Shown: piece by piece, positions 25,480 to 33,531 of the stretch
Position numbering within the stretch: the stretch's first letter is position 1
How the letters are laid out: every line of letters begins with the position of its first letter
Assembly (NCBI GenBank): GCA_937925815.1
Contig: CALAMQ010000028.1
Location: 1 to 52,678, forward strand
From: an uncultured Granulosicoccaceae bacterium
GTDB taxonomy: Bacteria > Pseudomonadota > Gammaproteobacteria > CALCKW01
DNA: 52,678 nucleotides
Direction: 5' to 3'
Translations under genes and position numbers: made by a program
The notes under the pieces: model-generated
Seen by the model: the letters and a program-made list of their open reading frames with translations, nothing else
Databases searched by the model: none
What the model was told of the DNA's origin: nothing

Positions 25480-25923
25480 GTGATCAAAGCCTACTCTTCA
25501 ACCATCATTGCTCTGCCCGTCAACGATGTCTGGGAACGGGTCAGTGACTTTAACGGACTCCCGCTGTGGCATCCGGCCGCCACCGACAGCCAGATCGAGC
25601 CTGGAAGTCACAACGGTGTCGTTGGGTGTGTCCGCAACTTCGCGCTCACTGACGGTTCTGGTCGCATCCGAGAGACGCTGCTATCAATTTCCGCAAGCGA
25701 ACGCTCCCTCACTTATGACATGCTGCCTGGCGGCCCACTGCCATTCGTCAACTACGTGGCGAAAATGCAGTTCAGTGACTTTAGCGATCGTGGACACACT
25801 TTTGCCCAATGGTGGGCGGAGTTCGAAGCTGGTGATGGGCGCACAGAGCACTGGCACCAATTTGTTGAAAAAGACGTTTTTCTCGGTGGCTTTGACGCTT
25901 TGGAGAAGAGTTTCTCTCGCTAG
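25480..25923 (+). CDS. SRPBCC-family (START-like) protein
   Basis: 147 residues from GTG 25480, with GAGGGA about 7 bases upstream. The frame extends back to 25303, but that part lies inside the previous gene. The pattern KAYSSTIIALPVNDVWERVSDFNGLPLWHP is the classical first strand and helix of the SRPBCC fold, a hydrophobic-cavity binding domain found in polyketide cyclases and START-like proteins. The ligand is unknown. As last gene of the transporter operon, it may bind or transform an intermediate of the pathway. Confidence 0.85.
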   Translation: MIKAYSSTIIALPVNDVWERVSDFNGLPLWHPAATDSQIEPGSHNGVVGCVRNFALTDGSGRIRETLLSISASERSLTYDMLPGGPLPFVNYVAKMQFSDFSDRGHTFAQWWAEFEAGDGRTEHWHQFVEKDVFLGGFDALEKSFSR

Positions 25924-26007
25924 CAAAGCCCATAGAACCTCTTTCAGCGACTTAGACGCTCGAAGTTCACCTGCGGACAATGCGACCTGTCTCAACACGG
26001 AATCCAT

Positions 26008-26034
26008 GACTGCGGAAATGTGCTTTCCGCAGTC
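26008..26034. terminator. Perfect 11-bp inverted repeat between convergent genes
   Basis: Arms GACTGCGGAAA (26008-26018) and TTTCCGCAGTC (26024-26034) with a 5-base loop, in the gap between the SRPBCC gene (+) and the CBS gene (-). The placement suits a bidirectional terminator, but neither side has a T-run. CTGCGGAAAT is shared with the promoter region at 18760-18769, so a protein-binding site is an alternative. Confidence 0.5.
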
Positions 26035-26052
26035 TGAGCCTAAGCTCGGTTA

Positions 26053-27135
26053 TCAGTGAGTGCCCCAGCCTTGTATTTTTAACAAGGTTTTGAAAATGCG
26101 CAGAATATGATCAACCGTGATCACACCCTCGACTTTAGAACCGCTCTTCACAAGAAAGACCAGGTCTTCCTCGGACATTAACAGTTGCGACACCACTTCT
26201 TGCACACGCGTTGTAGCTTCTATCGTGGCGACTTTTGTGCCGACTAAAGACTGAACTGGTTCGCGCATGACGGGGTCGCGACTGGCACTCAGAATGTCCC
26301 ATGGCAGCAGAGCCAGTTTGCCAGTTGCTTCGCCCTCTTTCGTGTCTGATCGGTTTGCTATTGCAGCCAAAGCACGAATATCCGTTGGCACAGACTGCGC
26401 AATGAACACATCGTCCGCGGTCACCACAGACGTAACATCACCGGATTCATCGAGCACGCCGAGAACTGTCGTTTGGTTATCATGCATCGCTTTGACGGCA
26501 GCGAGCACAAGCTCACTCTCGTCAATCAGCGCAATTGAGCCCATCACATCCCGTGCAGTTTGCGCACCGCGAAAGAAAATCTCGTCGAGTTGAAGTGTAT
26601 CGAGGTCAACGAGCCGCAACCTCTGAAGGGGGTTAACCTGACTGTGGATCTGGTAATACACCATCATCGTTTTCAGGAAGTCAGTTGGGCGCACTACTCC
26701 AAGAATTTTCTTCGAATCGTCATACACAAAGACACAATCACACTGGCGCTTTTCAAACAGTTCCAACACAGCCAGCGGCGTGGCTGTGGAGGGAACATGT
26801 GGCACCGGGCGAGTCACAAACGAGGTCAGTGACATGCCAAGGATTTGGGCATCGTCGTCTTTTTCGACAAGCGTATTGAGGTAGCGCGGATAACAGCGTT
26901 GAACCGTCGTGCGGTCCAGCACGCCGATCAATTGGCGATCGTCGGGGTCAATGACGCCCACAGACCCCATGGAGCGAACGTCACGGCGCCCGACAAAAAG
27001 ACCAAAATTGTCGTCGCACGATACTGTTGGTACCTGACGATCGACAAGATCCATTACAGTCTGGAGTCTGGCGAAGAAACCAAACTCGTTGCTCGCAATT
27101 TGCTGAAAAAGATCAACTACGCGTTGTTCACTCAT
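26053..27135 (-). CDS. Protein with four CBS motifs
   Basis: About 360 residues made almost only of CBS motifs, which usually bind adenosine nucleotides as energy sensors. Four units are visible: around residues 30-85 (ending IGVLDRTTVQ), 100-160 (ILGVVRPTDFL), 190-245 (VTSVVTADDVF) and 290-350 (VEGVITVDHIL). No enzyme, transporter or DNA-binding domain is attached. The longer reading begins at TTG 27141; I prefer ATG 27135, with AGGTGA about 10 bases upstream. It is convergent with the TIM-barrel/transporter operon and has its own promoter, so a link to that system is only positional. Confidence 0.85.
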   Translation of the reverse strand: MSEQRVVDLFQQIASNEFGFFARLQTVMDLVDRQVPTVSCDDNFGLFVGRRDVRSMGSVGVIDPDDRQLIGVLDRTTVQRCYPRYLNTLVEKDDDAQILGMSLTSFVTRPVPHVPSTATPLAVLELFEKRQCDCVFVYDDSKKILGVVRPTDFLKTMMVYYQIHSQVNPLQRLRLVDLDTLQLDEIFFRGAQTARDVMGSIALIDESELVLAAVKAMHDNQTTVLGVLDESGDVTSVVTADDVFIAQSVPTDIRALAAIANRSDTKEGEATGKLALLPWDILSASRDPVMREPVQSLVGTKVATIEATTRVQEVVSQLLMSEEDLVFLVKSGSKVEGVITVDHILRIFKTLLKIQGWGTH

Positions 27136-27141
27136 AACCAA

Positions 27142-27619
27142 ACGTCACCTTATTGTCGACGGTCGCTGTTTTCCTGTACGCCACAGAGCTTCCGCGACAC
27201 GAACAGTGTTGACGGAAAATCCAATGACAGGCAGTCCAAAAAATCACTTGTCAGAGCGCACGAGAGCACGGATAAAACGCTGACATCAACCAACAAAGCA
27301 GTCTGCTGCCAGATCGCCGGCGCATGCTGCCTCTCCAACCTGTCAAATTGGAAAGCAACAGCAATGCCATTGGGTTACTACGCCGCGCGAATCTAAGCTA
27401 ACAAGACAACTGAGTCATGCCTATTTTTCCCAATAAAAACATGGACTTAATGGGCAACTAAACAAATTAGCAGCCAGTGCTTCACGCAGATTGGCCCAAG
27501 GCCAGATTCCTAGACGAATAGAGAGGGCGTGCGTGAATTACGACGAGTTATTTACAACTGTGGAACCACAGCCATCACCCCACCCAAACAGCCGAGTTCA
27601 GAGAAACGGCAGATCGGGG
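27142..27619. other. Intergenic region upstream of the CBS gene and downstream of the iolJ-like gene
   Basis: About 480 bases without a supported gene. It must hold the promoter of the leftward CBS gene (right next to 27142) and the end of the leftward iolCBJ transcript. I find no hairpin with a T-run after the iolJ-like stop. GCCTATTTTTCCC (27419-27431) also occurs at 12666-12678, with no evident function. Confidence 0.35.
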
Positions 27620-28450
27620 TTAACCTGCTCGCATTGAACCCAAAGAGCGACGCGCAGCCTGCACCAGAGGATCTACCGTTTCGCCGAGAATCGCCAGCCT
27701 GTCAAAGCGTTCTTCATCACGACTAACGGCCTGCCTCAACGCGACACCAAAGGCCATTCGCAATTCTGTTCCGATATTGAATTTACAAATTGCCGTGTCA
27801 CGGGCGAGCTCGGCGCGTTGTGCCTCAGGGACACCTGAGCCGCCGTGGATAACAAGCGGAACGGTTGTGATGCTTTGAATCAATCTGATGCGCTCAACAT
27901 CTAGCCCGTCTTTGGCATCTTGCTGAAGGTGAACGTTTCCAACGGAAATCGCCATCGCATCCACTTGGGTCTCTGCCGCAAACTGGGCTGCTTCAGCCGG
28001 GTTGGTACCCATCGAGGCCTCGCCATTGTCGTACCCGACAAACCCAATTTCACCCTCGCATGACACGCCAGCGGCACTGGCCAGCTGAACAATAGCCGCT
28101 GTCTCATCGATGTTTTGATTGAGTGGCTTGCGCGAACCGTCGTACATCACAGACGTAAAACCGCAATCAATCGCTTCCCGGCACTCATCAATGTGGTAAC
28201 CGTGGTCTAGGTGGCACACAACGGGAACCGAGGCGCTCTCAGCCAGATGCCTGAACATCTTGCCGAGCACAGGAAGCGGCGTGTAAGCGCGACAGCCGGG
28301 TCCTGCCTGCAGTATTACGGGGCAATTTTCAGCTTCGGCGGCTGCAACATAGGCCTGCATGTCCTCCCAGCCAAGGCAGACCAATCCGGCGACTGCGTAC
28401 CCGTTTTCTAATGCCGGCTGCAGAACATCCGCGAGCGTTGCGACCGTCAC
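27620..28450 (-). CDS. iolJ: Class II aldolase of the fructose/tagatose-bisphosphate family, IolJ-like
   Basis: 276 residues from GTG 28450, which overlaps the iolB stop by 4 bases (GTGA); the longer open frame to 28621 lies inside iolB and is not part of it. Class II aldolase features are clear: the zinc-ligand segment VVCHLDHG, AIDCGFTSVMYDGS, the glutamate of CEGEIG, GNVH and IHGGSGVP. In the inositol pathway an aldolase cleaves 2-deoxy-5-keto-gluconate-6-phosphate to dihydroxyacetone phosphate and malonate semialdehyde (IolJ). That role is inferred from position directly after iolC and iolB, since the family also contains ordinary sugar-bisphosphate aldolases. Confidence 0.83.
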   Translation of the reverse strand: MTVATLADVLQPALENGYAVAGLVCLGWEDMQAYVAAAEAENCPVILQAGPGCRAYTPLPVLGKMFRHLAESASVPVVCHLDHGYHIDECREAIDCGFTSVMYDGSRKPLNQNIDETAAIVQLASAAGVSCEGEIGFVGYDNGEASMGTNPAEAAQFAAETQVDAMAISVGNVHLQQDAKDGLDVERIRLIQSITTVPLVIHGGSGVPEAQRAELARDTAICKFNIGTELRMAFGVALRQAVSRDEERFDRLAILGETVDPLVQAARRSLGSMRAG

Positions 28451-29289
28451 TTGAATTTGGCAATCATGTCTTTGATGCCTGGAATAGACTCTATTTGATA
28501 CGCGTGTGTTGGCTGAAAATACTGTACCAGCGACCGCTGGCTCAAGCCCCCGAGTATGGTGAAGTAATACATCTCGTACCCCGGCAACGCACAGCAGGGG
28601 TGGTAACCGTTGTCGAGGCAAATGGTCGAACCATCTACAATGTGGTATGCGTCACCCGGTTCGTTGTCGACGCGTTGCAGCATCTGCACGCCCGAACCGT
28701 GGTTAGGCTTGAAACGGAAATTGTATGTCTCATCGTGGCGCGACTCGGTCGGCAGTCGATCCGTGTCGTGCTTGTGTGACGGGAATCCTGACCAACCACC
28801 CGCGCCGACTGTGAACAGCTCACTGACTAACAATCGCCCGACCTTGTCGTGCTGTTTCTGGCCGAGGATGTGTTTGATCTTGCGGTGGGTCTTGGTGTCA
28901 TCAGAGCCGTACTGAACGAGATCAATGCCGTCGGCACGCACATCAAAGGGTTCGAGCACCTTGTCGTAGCGGGCGCCGGCGACAAATACTTCCGCGGTGT
29001 CGGACACGCATTCCATCGTGACACTGGCGCCGACGGGCACGTATACGCCTTCTGGCTCACCGTCCCAGACGTCTTCACCACGGTTGCCAAGTGACGGGTA
29101 CGCCACGCCCTCCACGTCTACATTGACGGTGCCAGTCGCAGGCGCGATACAGGTCTCGTAGCCCGGCACCTGGTATTGAAAGGCGTCGCCTTTTTTGAGC
29201 TTGACGATATTGAAATAGTTGAGTGGCACCGTCGGGTTGTCGATGTCGACGATGGGTTGGTTGTTGTTGTCAAACGGGGCGATGTGCAC
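28447..29289 (-). CDS. iolB: 5-deoxy-glucuronate isomerase IolB
   Basis: A 280-residue double-cupin protein that isomerises 5-deoxy-glucuronate to 2-deoxy-5-keto-gluconate in myo-inositol breakdown. Family features: an N-terminal cupin half (YQVPGYETCIAPATG) and a C-terminal half with the metal-site segments GFPSHKHDTDRLP and RHDETYNFRF, then GYHPCCALPGYEMYYFTILGG split over the last strands. GTG 29289 has GGAG about 8 bases upstream. It lies 12 bases after iolC. Confidence 0.94.
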   Translation of the reverse strand: MHIAPFDNNNQPIVDIDNPTVPLNYFNIVKLKKGDAFQYQVPGYETCIAPATGTVNVDVEGVAYPSLGNRGEDVWDGEPEGVYVPVGASVTMECVSDTAEVFVAGARYDKVLEPFDVRADGIDLVQYGSDDTKTHRKIKHILGQKQHDKVGRLLVSELFTVGAGGWSGFPSHKHDTDRLPTESRHDETYNFRFKPNHGSGVQMLQRVDNEPGDAYHIVDGSTICLDNGYHPCCALPGYEMYYFTILGGLSQRSLVQYFQPTHAYQIESIPGIKDMIAKFK

Positions 29290-29301
29290 GATTGCACTCC
29301 T

Positions 29302-30291
29302 TTAGACAGGCGTCGTAACGCCTGCATGACTGGAAAGAAAAGCCTCGAGCTCAGGCTCGGTGGGCATGGCCGGTGCGCAGCCGACACTTGCGACCACAAT
29401 TGACGCACAGGCCGAGCCACGCAACACGGCGGTTTCAATATCAGAACCACTTGCCAGGCTTGCGATAAAGCCACCCATGAAACTGTCACCTGCGCCGGTC
29501 GGCTTGAGCGCGGTCACAGGGTAGATGCCAGTGCGGATCTCGTTGTCCGGTGTGATGGTGATTGCGCCTTCCTCACCCATTTTGTAGACGACTATGCTGG
29601 CAGTGCTGTTAGCAAGCTCGCGCGCTTTACTGAGACCGCGGTCATAGCCGCCCGCCATGAAACCGAACTCCACATCATTGCCGACAATGACGTCGCACAG
29701 TTCGCCTGCTCTGGAATAGGTCTCGGCCGCGTCTTCGGCAGACACCCAACTGTAGGGCCGGTAGTCAACGTCGAAAATCAACGGCAGGCCCGCCTGTTTG
29801 GCGAGATCGAACGCGTAAAAGGCCGCGCTGCGCGAAGGCTCGGCGGCGAGCACCGTCCCCGTGGTGATCAGTGCGCCAAAGGCCGAAAAATCGACCGCTT
29901 CGACATCACGCTGGTCCATTTGAAAATCTGCCGCGCCGTTGCGGTAAATAACCGACTGGTGGTCCTCGATGCGGGATTCGACCACCGCCAGCGAATTGCG
30001 GTACTCACCACCCTCACGACTGACGAAACGACGATCGATGCCGTACGCGTCGAGTTGATTAAGGCAGAAACGGCCGATGGCATCGTCAGAGACACGGGTC
30101 ACGAGCGAGGCGGCGCATCCGAGCTTGCTGAGTGCAACACAGATGTTTGCAGATGAGCCACCCAAGCTTGCGAAGAAGTGAGTGGCCTCCTCGGTCTTGG
30201 CGCCAGGGGGGTCAGCGTAGAAATCCATGCCGGCGCGCCCGATCACTACAAAGCGCTTCTGGGCCAGGGCCTGCTGAAGTGGTGATGCCAT
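29302..30291 (-). CDS. iolC: 5-dehydro-2-deoxygluconokinase IolC (PfkB family)
   Basis: A 329-residue sugar kinase phosphorylating 2-deoxy-5-keto-gluconate. PfkB features: the N-terminal strand FVVIGRAGMDFYADPP, GGSSANICVALSKLG and the catalytic PTGAGDSFMGGF near residue 265. Read from ATG 30291, the product begins like other IolC proteins; the frame continues to 30360, but that adds 23 residues that look non-coding. Many proteobacterial IolC proteins carry an extra aldolase-like DUF2090 domain (about 640 residues). This one does not, which fits a separate IolJ-type aldolase in the same operon. Transcribed leftward from a promoter region with a LacI-type palindrome. Confidence 0.93.
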   Translation of the reverse strand: MASPLQQALAQKRFVVIGRAGMDFYADPPGAKTEEATHFFASLGGSSANICVALSKLGCAASLVTRVSDDAIGRFCLNQLDAYGIDRRFVSREGGEYRNSLAVVESRIEDHQSVIYRNGAADFQMDQRDVEAVDFSAFGALITTGTVLAAEPSRSAAFYAFDLAKQAGLPLIFDVDYRPYSWVSAEDAAETYSRAGELCDVIVGNDVEFGFMAGGYDRGLSKARELANSTASIVVYKMGEEGAITITPDNEIRTGIYPVTALKPTGAGDSFMGGFIASLASGSDIETAVLRGSACASIVVASVGCAPAMPTEPELEAFLSSHAGVTTPV

Positions 30292-30503
30292 GTTGTCTGT
30301 CGCAGCGTGAATGAGGCGCGGCACGCTGCCCAGTGCAACAAGCACCGATGCATTGACCACAATTCAGACCCGAGGATACAATAAATGCAACCGGTTGCAA
30401 ACCGTAACATCCCTGCTAGATTGCAGGCTGACACCCTATCTCAGGTCGTGACGGACCCCCGGCCCCGACGACCTCGCCTCGCTCACATCTAAGGCCCATA
30501 GAC
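30292..30503. promoter_or_regulatory. Divergent iolC / iolE-like promoter region
   Basis: 212 bases between the leftward iolCBJ operon and the rightward iolE-like operon. It contains the perfect palindrome listed separately at 30386-30399, placed where one bound repressor could control both directions. The remaining sequence has no other clear structure. Confidence 0.6.
30386..30399. promoter_or_regulatory. Predicted LacI-family operator
   Basis: TGCAACCGGTTGCA, a perfect 14-base palindrome with the central CG step typical of LacI-family operators. The identical 14-mer occurs at 39304-39317, upstream of the operon that ends with the only LacI-family gene of the window (34308-35315). Confidence 0.7.
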
Positions 30504-31397
30504 ATGACCATCAGAATTGGAAACGCACCTTGCTCATGGGGCGTGGAGTTCGCTGACGACGCCCGCAACCCGAGTTGGCAAACCGTGTTGAAAGAGTGCC
30601 GTGAGGCCGGCTACACCGGCATCGAACTCGGACCAGTCGGTTTCATGCCCGAAGACCCAGCCAAGCTCGGCGACGCACTCGAAGCGCACTCACTTGAACT
30701 GATCGGCGGTGTAGTGTTTCGCGCTTTCCATGACGCCAACCAGTGGGACGACGTACTCGACGGTGCAAAACGGACTTGCGAGGCGCTGGCCGCACACGGG
30801 GCGAAGCACTTTGTACTGATTGATTCGATCTCTCCACGTCGCGCGCCCACCGCTGGTCGCGCCGCTGAGGCCGAACAAATGGACGCAGCGGAATGGACCG
30901 CCTACCGCGAACGCATCGTCACGGTGGCCAAGATGGGTGCCGAGGAGTACGGCCTGATACCCGAGATCCACCCGCACGCCGGCGGCTTCATGGATTTCGA
31001 GCCGGAGATCGAACGTTTGCTTGAAGAGGTGGACCCAGACCTTCTGAAAATCTGTATCGACACCGGCCACTGCACTTATGCAGGCTTCGATCCCGTCGCC
31101 TTTATGCAGCGCCACCTCGAACGCATCACCTATGTGCATTTCAAAGACACCAGCGCAGCGGTCAAGGCCGACGTGATCGCCAACCGCACAGGCTTTTACG
31201 ACGCCTGCGGTCAAGGCATCTTCTGCAACCTTGGCGACGGCGAAGTGGATTTTCCAGCGGTGCACAAACTCCTAACCGACGCTGGATTTTCGGGTTGGTG
31301 CACAATCGAGCAAGATTGCGACCCCACCCTCGATCCAAACCCGGTCGGCGACGCCAAGCTCAATCGCAACTACCTTGAATCCATCGGTTTCGCCTAA
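30504..31397 (+). CDS. iolE: IolE-like inosose dehydratase / xylose-isomerase-type TIM-barrel protein
   Basis: 297 residues, a TIM barrel of the AP-endonuclease-2/xylose-isomerase superfamily. The beginning IRIGNAPCSWGVEF and metal-ligand candidates in PEIHPHAGG, ICIDTGHCTY, VHFKDTS and TIEQD fit IolE-type enzymes. IolE removes water from 2-keto-myo-inositol. I give the symbol because of length and the divergent iolC-iolB-iolJ operon. A related sugar isomerase or epimerase role remains possible. It is first in a rightward operon with a GNAT gene and a Gfo/Idh/MocA oxidoreductase. Confidence 0.75.
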   Translation: MTIRIGNAPCSWGVEFADDARNPSWQTVLKECREAGYTGIELGPVGFMPEDPAKLGDALEAHSLELIGGVVFRAFHDANQWDDVLDGAKRTCEALAAHGAKHFVLIDSISPRRAPTAGRAAEAEQMDAAEWTAYRERIVTVAKMGAEEYGLIPEIHPHAGGFMDFEPEIERLLEEVDPDLLKICIDTGHCTYAGFDPVAFMQRHLERITYVHFKDTSAAVKADVIANRTGFYDACGQGIFCNLGDGEVDFPAVHKLLTDAGFSGWCTIEQDCDPTLDPNPVGDAKLNRNYLESIGFA

Positions 31398-31406
31398 GGC
31401 CTCCCT

Positions 31407-31943
31407 TTGACCACTTGTATCGAGATACCCGAGCTGACAACTGAGCGGCTGAGACTCAGAGCACCGCGCTTTAGCGACTACGACGCCTATGCAGCGTTTC
31501 GTGGCGACCCGGTGCGCACTCGGTTTCTCGGCGGACCTTACAGCCCTACACAGGCCTTTGATCAGCTTGGGGAAGCGATTGGTCATTGGCATCTGCGCGG
31601 TTACGGCCGATTCATGGTCGCCGATATCAAAACAGATGAACCACTTGGAATCGTCGGGCCATTTTTCCCGGTTGACTGGCCAGAGCCTGAAATTGCGTGG
31701 TCAGTGTTTGCCAAGGCCGAAGGGCGTGGCATCGCCTACGAGGCAGCCAACGCAGCACGACACTTTGCCTATACAACACTCGGCTGGACCACAGCGATCA
31801 GCATGGTGCCAAAGGGCAATCAAAAGTCTGACGCCTTGGCAATCCGTCTCGGCTGCACCCCTGATCCAGACTTTATTCATCCAGACTATGGCCCTATGTC
31901 GCGCTGGCGCCACCCACCAGCCAGCACATTAGTACAAGCCTGA
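31407..31943 (+). CDS. GNAT acetyltransferase (RimJ/RimL type)
   Basis: 178 residues with the RimJ/RimL-type opening LTTERLRLRAPRFSDYDAY and the acetyl-CoA-binding region around AKAEGRGIAYEAANAARHFA. These enzymes acetylate protein N-termini or small amines. The start is TTG 31407, 9 bases after the iolE-like stop; no ATG lies near the family's usual N-terminus. The gene is wedged inside an inositol-type operon, and its role there is not evident. Confidence 0.85.
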   Translation: MTTCIEIPELTTERLRLRAPRFSDYDAYAAFRGDPVRTRFLGGPYSPTQAFDQLGEAIGHWHLRGYGRFMVADIKTDEPLGIVGPFFPVDWPEPEIAWSVFAKAEGRGIAYEAANAARHFAYTTLGWTTAISMVPKGNQKSDALAIRLGCTPDPDFIHPDYGPMSRWRHPPASTLVQA

Positions 31944-31988
31944 AGCCAGAGCAGCTCTGCGCGATCAAGACAACGAGAGAACAGCACG

Positions 31989-33146
31989 ATGAACACACTC
32001 CGATGGGGAATGATTGGCGGCGGCGAAGGCAGCCAAATCGGACCGGCGCACCGCCTGGGCTCAGGCCTTGATGGCTTGTTCGACTTCACAGCAGGTGCCC
32101 TCGACCACCGACCAGACGAAGGCCGAGCCTACGGCCAACGCCTCGGCCTCGCCGCAGACCGCGCCTACGGCAGTTGGCAGGACATGCTCGCCGGCGAGCG
32201 CGAGCGCGATGACCGCGTCGACCTCGTGACGGTCGCCACACCCAATTCGACGCACTACGAAATCACCAAGGCTTTTCTCGAAGCAGGCTTCCATGTGCTG
32301 TGCGAGAAACCGATGACCATGACGGTCGAGGAAGGCGAGGACATCGTGCGCACCGCCAAGGCGAGTGGCCGCATTTGCGCGGTGAACTACGGCTACAGCG
32401 GCTACTCATTGGTGCGCCACATGCGCGCCATGGTAATGCGCGGCGACCTCGGCGCCATTCGGCTGGTGAATGCTGAATTCGCGCACGGCCACCACGCGGA
32501 TGCAGCAGATGCCGACAACCCACGCGTGCGCTGGCGCTACGACCCAGCGCAAGCTGGGGTCTCGGCACAGTTTGCCGACTGCGGCATACACGCGCTGCAC
32601 ATGGCGTCCTTCGTAACAGGACAGGAGGTCACCACATTATCCGCAGACATCGTGTCCTGCATCGCCTCGCGCGAGCTCGAGGACGATGCCATGGTGAACT
32701 TCCGCATGGACGGTGGGGCCGTCGGACGTCTCTGGACGTCATCGGTCGCCATCGGCCGGCAGCACGGGCTTGGCATACAGGTGTTTGGCGAGAAAGGCGG
32801 CTTGCGCTGGTCACAAGAGCACCCGAATCAGCTCTACTACATGCCACTCAACGAACGCTTGCAGATCATCGAGCGCGGTGAGGCCAACCTCTCCCCCGAG
32901 GCCGACCGCACCACGCGCGTGACCATCGGCCACGCCGAGGGCATGCCGCTCGCGTTCGCAAATATCTACAAAGACTTGAGCGACGTCATTCACGCTGTAA
33001 ACGAAGGCGCAGCAGTAAACCCGGCAAGTGACCTCTACCCGCGCGCAACAGACGGATTGCGATCTATGGCAGCGGTTGCCGCAGTTGCGGAATCTGGCAA
33101 GGCAGAGGGCAAATGGGTCGATGCTCGACCCCCGATGTTTCGCTGA
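31989..33146 (+). CDS. Gfo/Idh/MocA-family NAD(P)-dependent oxidoreductase
   Basis: 385 residues. The Rossmann start RWGMIGGGEGSQIGPAHR, the segment VDLVTVATPNSTHYE and the catalytic EKP motif in CEKPMTMTVEEGE (near residue 107) place it in the family of inositol, glucose-fructose and rhizopine dehydrogenases. A hydrophobic-to-aromatic C-terminal sheet domain follows. From context it probably oxidises an inositol isomer, methyl-inositol or a derived keto-sugar. Members of 385 residues are often not the classical IolG (about 330-340), so I give no symbol. Ribosome site GAGAG in ACGAGAGAACAG before the ATG. Last gene of its operon. Confidence 0.9.
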   Translation: MNTLRWGMIGGGEGSQIGPAHRLGSGLDGLFDFTAGALDHRPDEGRAYGQRLGLAADRAYGSWQDMLAGERERDDRVDLVTVATPNSTHYEITKAFLEAGFHVLCEKPMTMTVEEGEDIVRTAKASGRICAVNYGYSGYSLVRHMRAMVMRGDLGAIRLVNAEFAHGHHADAADADNPRVRWRYDPAQAGVSAQFADCGIHALHMASFVTGQEVTTLSADIVSCIASRELEDDAMVNFRMDGGAVGRLWTSSVAIGRQHGLGIQVFGEKGGLRWSQEHPNQLYYMPLNERLQIIERGEANLSPEADRTTRVTIGHAEGMPLAFANIYKDLSDVIHAVNEGAAVNPASDLYPRATDGLRSMAAVAAVAESGKAEGKWVDARPPMFR

Positions 33147-33182
33147 GAGCTGGCGGTCTTGCCAAATGTGATGGTACCCAAG

Positions 33183-33209
33183 CAGCCCCATCAACCTTCG
33201 ATGGGGCTG
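33183..33209 (+). terminator. Hairpin between convergent genes
   Basis: CAGCCCCATC (33183-33192) pairs with GATGGGGCTG (33200-33209) around a 7-base loop, 36 bases after the oxidoreductase stop and before the convergent lipoprotein gene. No T-run follows, so it is a GC-rich hairpin rather than a textbook intrinsic terminator. Confidence 0.55.
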
Positions 33210-33243
33210 TCACGCGGATTGCTCCAAGAACACGCAGAATAGA

Positions 33244-33531
33244 TCAGTCCGCGGGCACCAACATGAACGACGATCCATCGCGGTGGACGTCGAAATGGTC
33301 AGTCTTGTCTCGTATGCCCGCAATCTCACTCTCAGTGTCACGTTGAAGTCGTTGCAAGCTTCGCTGTGTCTGCTCTTGCTCGCCCGACAATTCATCAATC
33401 TCATTTTGCAAGTCCAACACCATTTGTGTCAACTCACGATCACGCTGCTCGAGGTGCGAGTATTGGACACCCGCCGCGCAACCTCCGAGCGTCGCCACCA
33501 AGGTGATTGCAACAATGACTCGACGAGGCAT
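33244..33531 (-). CDS. Small coiled-coil lipoprotein
   Basis: A 95-residue lipoprotein of unknown function. Signal peptide with lipobox TLGGC (Cys18, Ala19 at +2, compatible with outer-membrane sorting). Residues about 25-70 are a charged heptad-like stretch (LEQRDRELTQMVLDLQNEID), very likely a coiled coil. ATG 33531 overlaps the stop of the upstream Tat-signal gene by one base, so the two are co-translated and their products may interact in the envelope. Confidence 0.72.
   Translation of the reverse strand: MPRRVIVAITLVATLGGCAAGVQYSHLEQRDRELTQMVLDLQNEIDELSGEQEQTQRSLQRLQRDTESEIAGIRDKTDHFDVHRDGSSFMLVPAD

Noticed and set aside
12666-27431. Shared 13-mer GCCTATTTTTCCC at 12666-12678 and 27419-27431
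   Set aside because: Low-complexity T-run core, different contexts (one between convergent genes, one upstream of the CBS gene), and only two copies; most likely chance.
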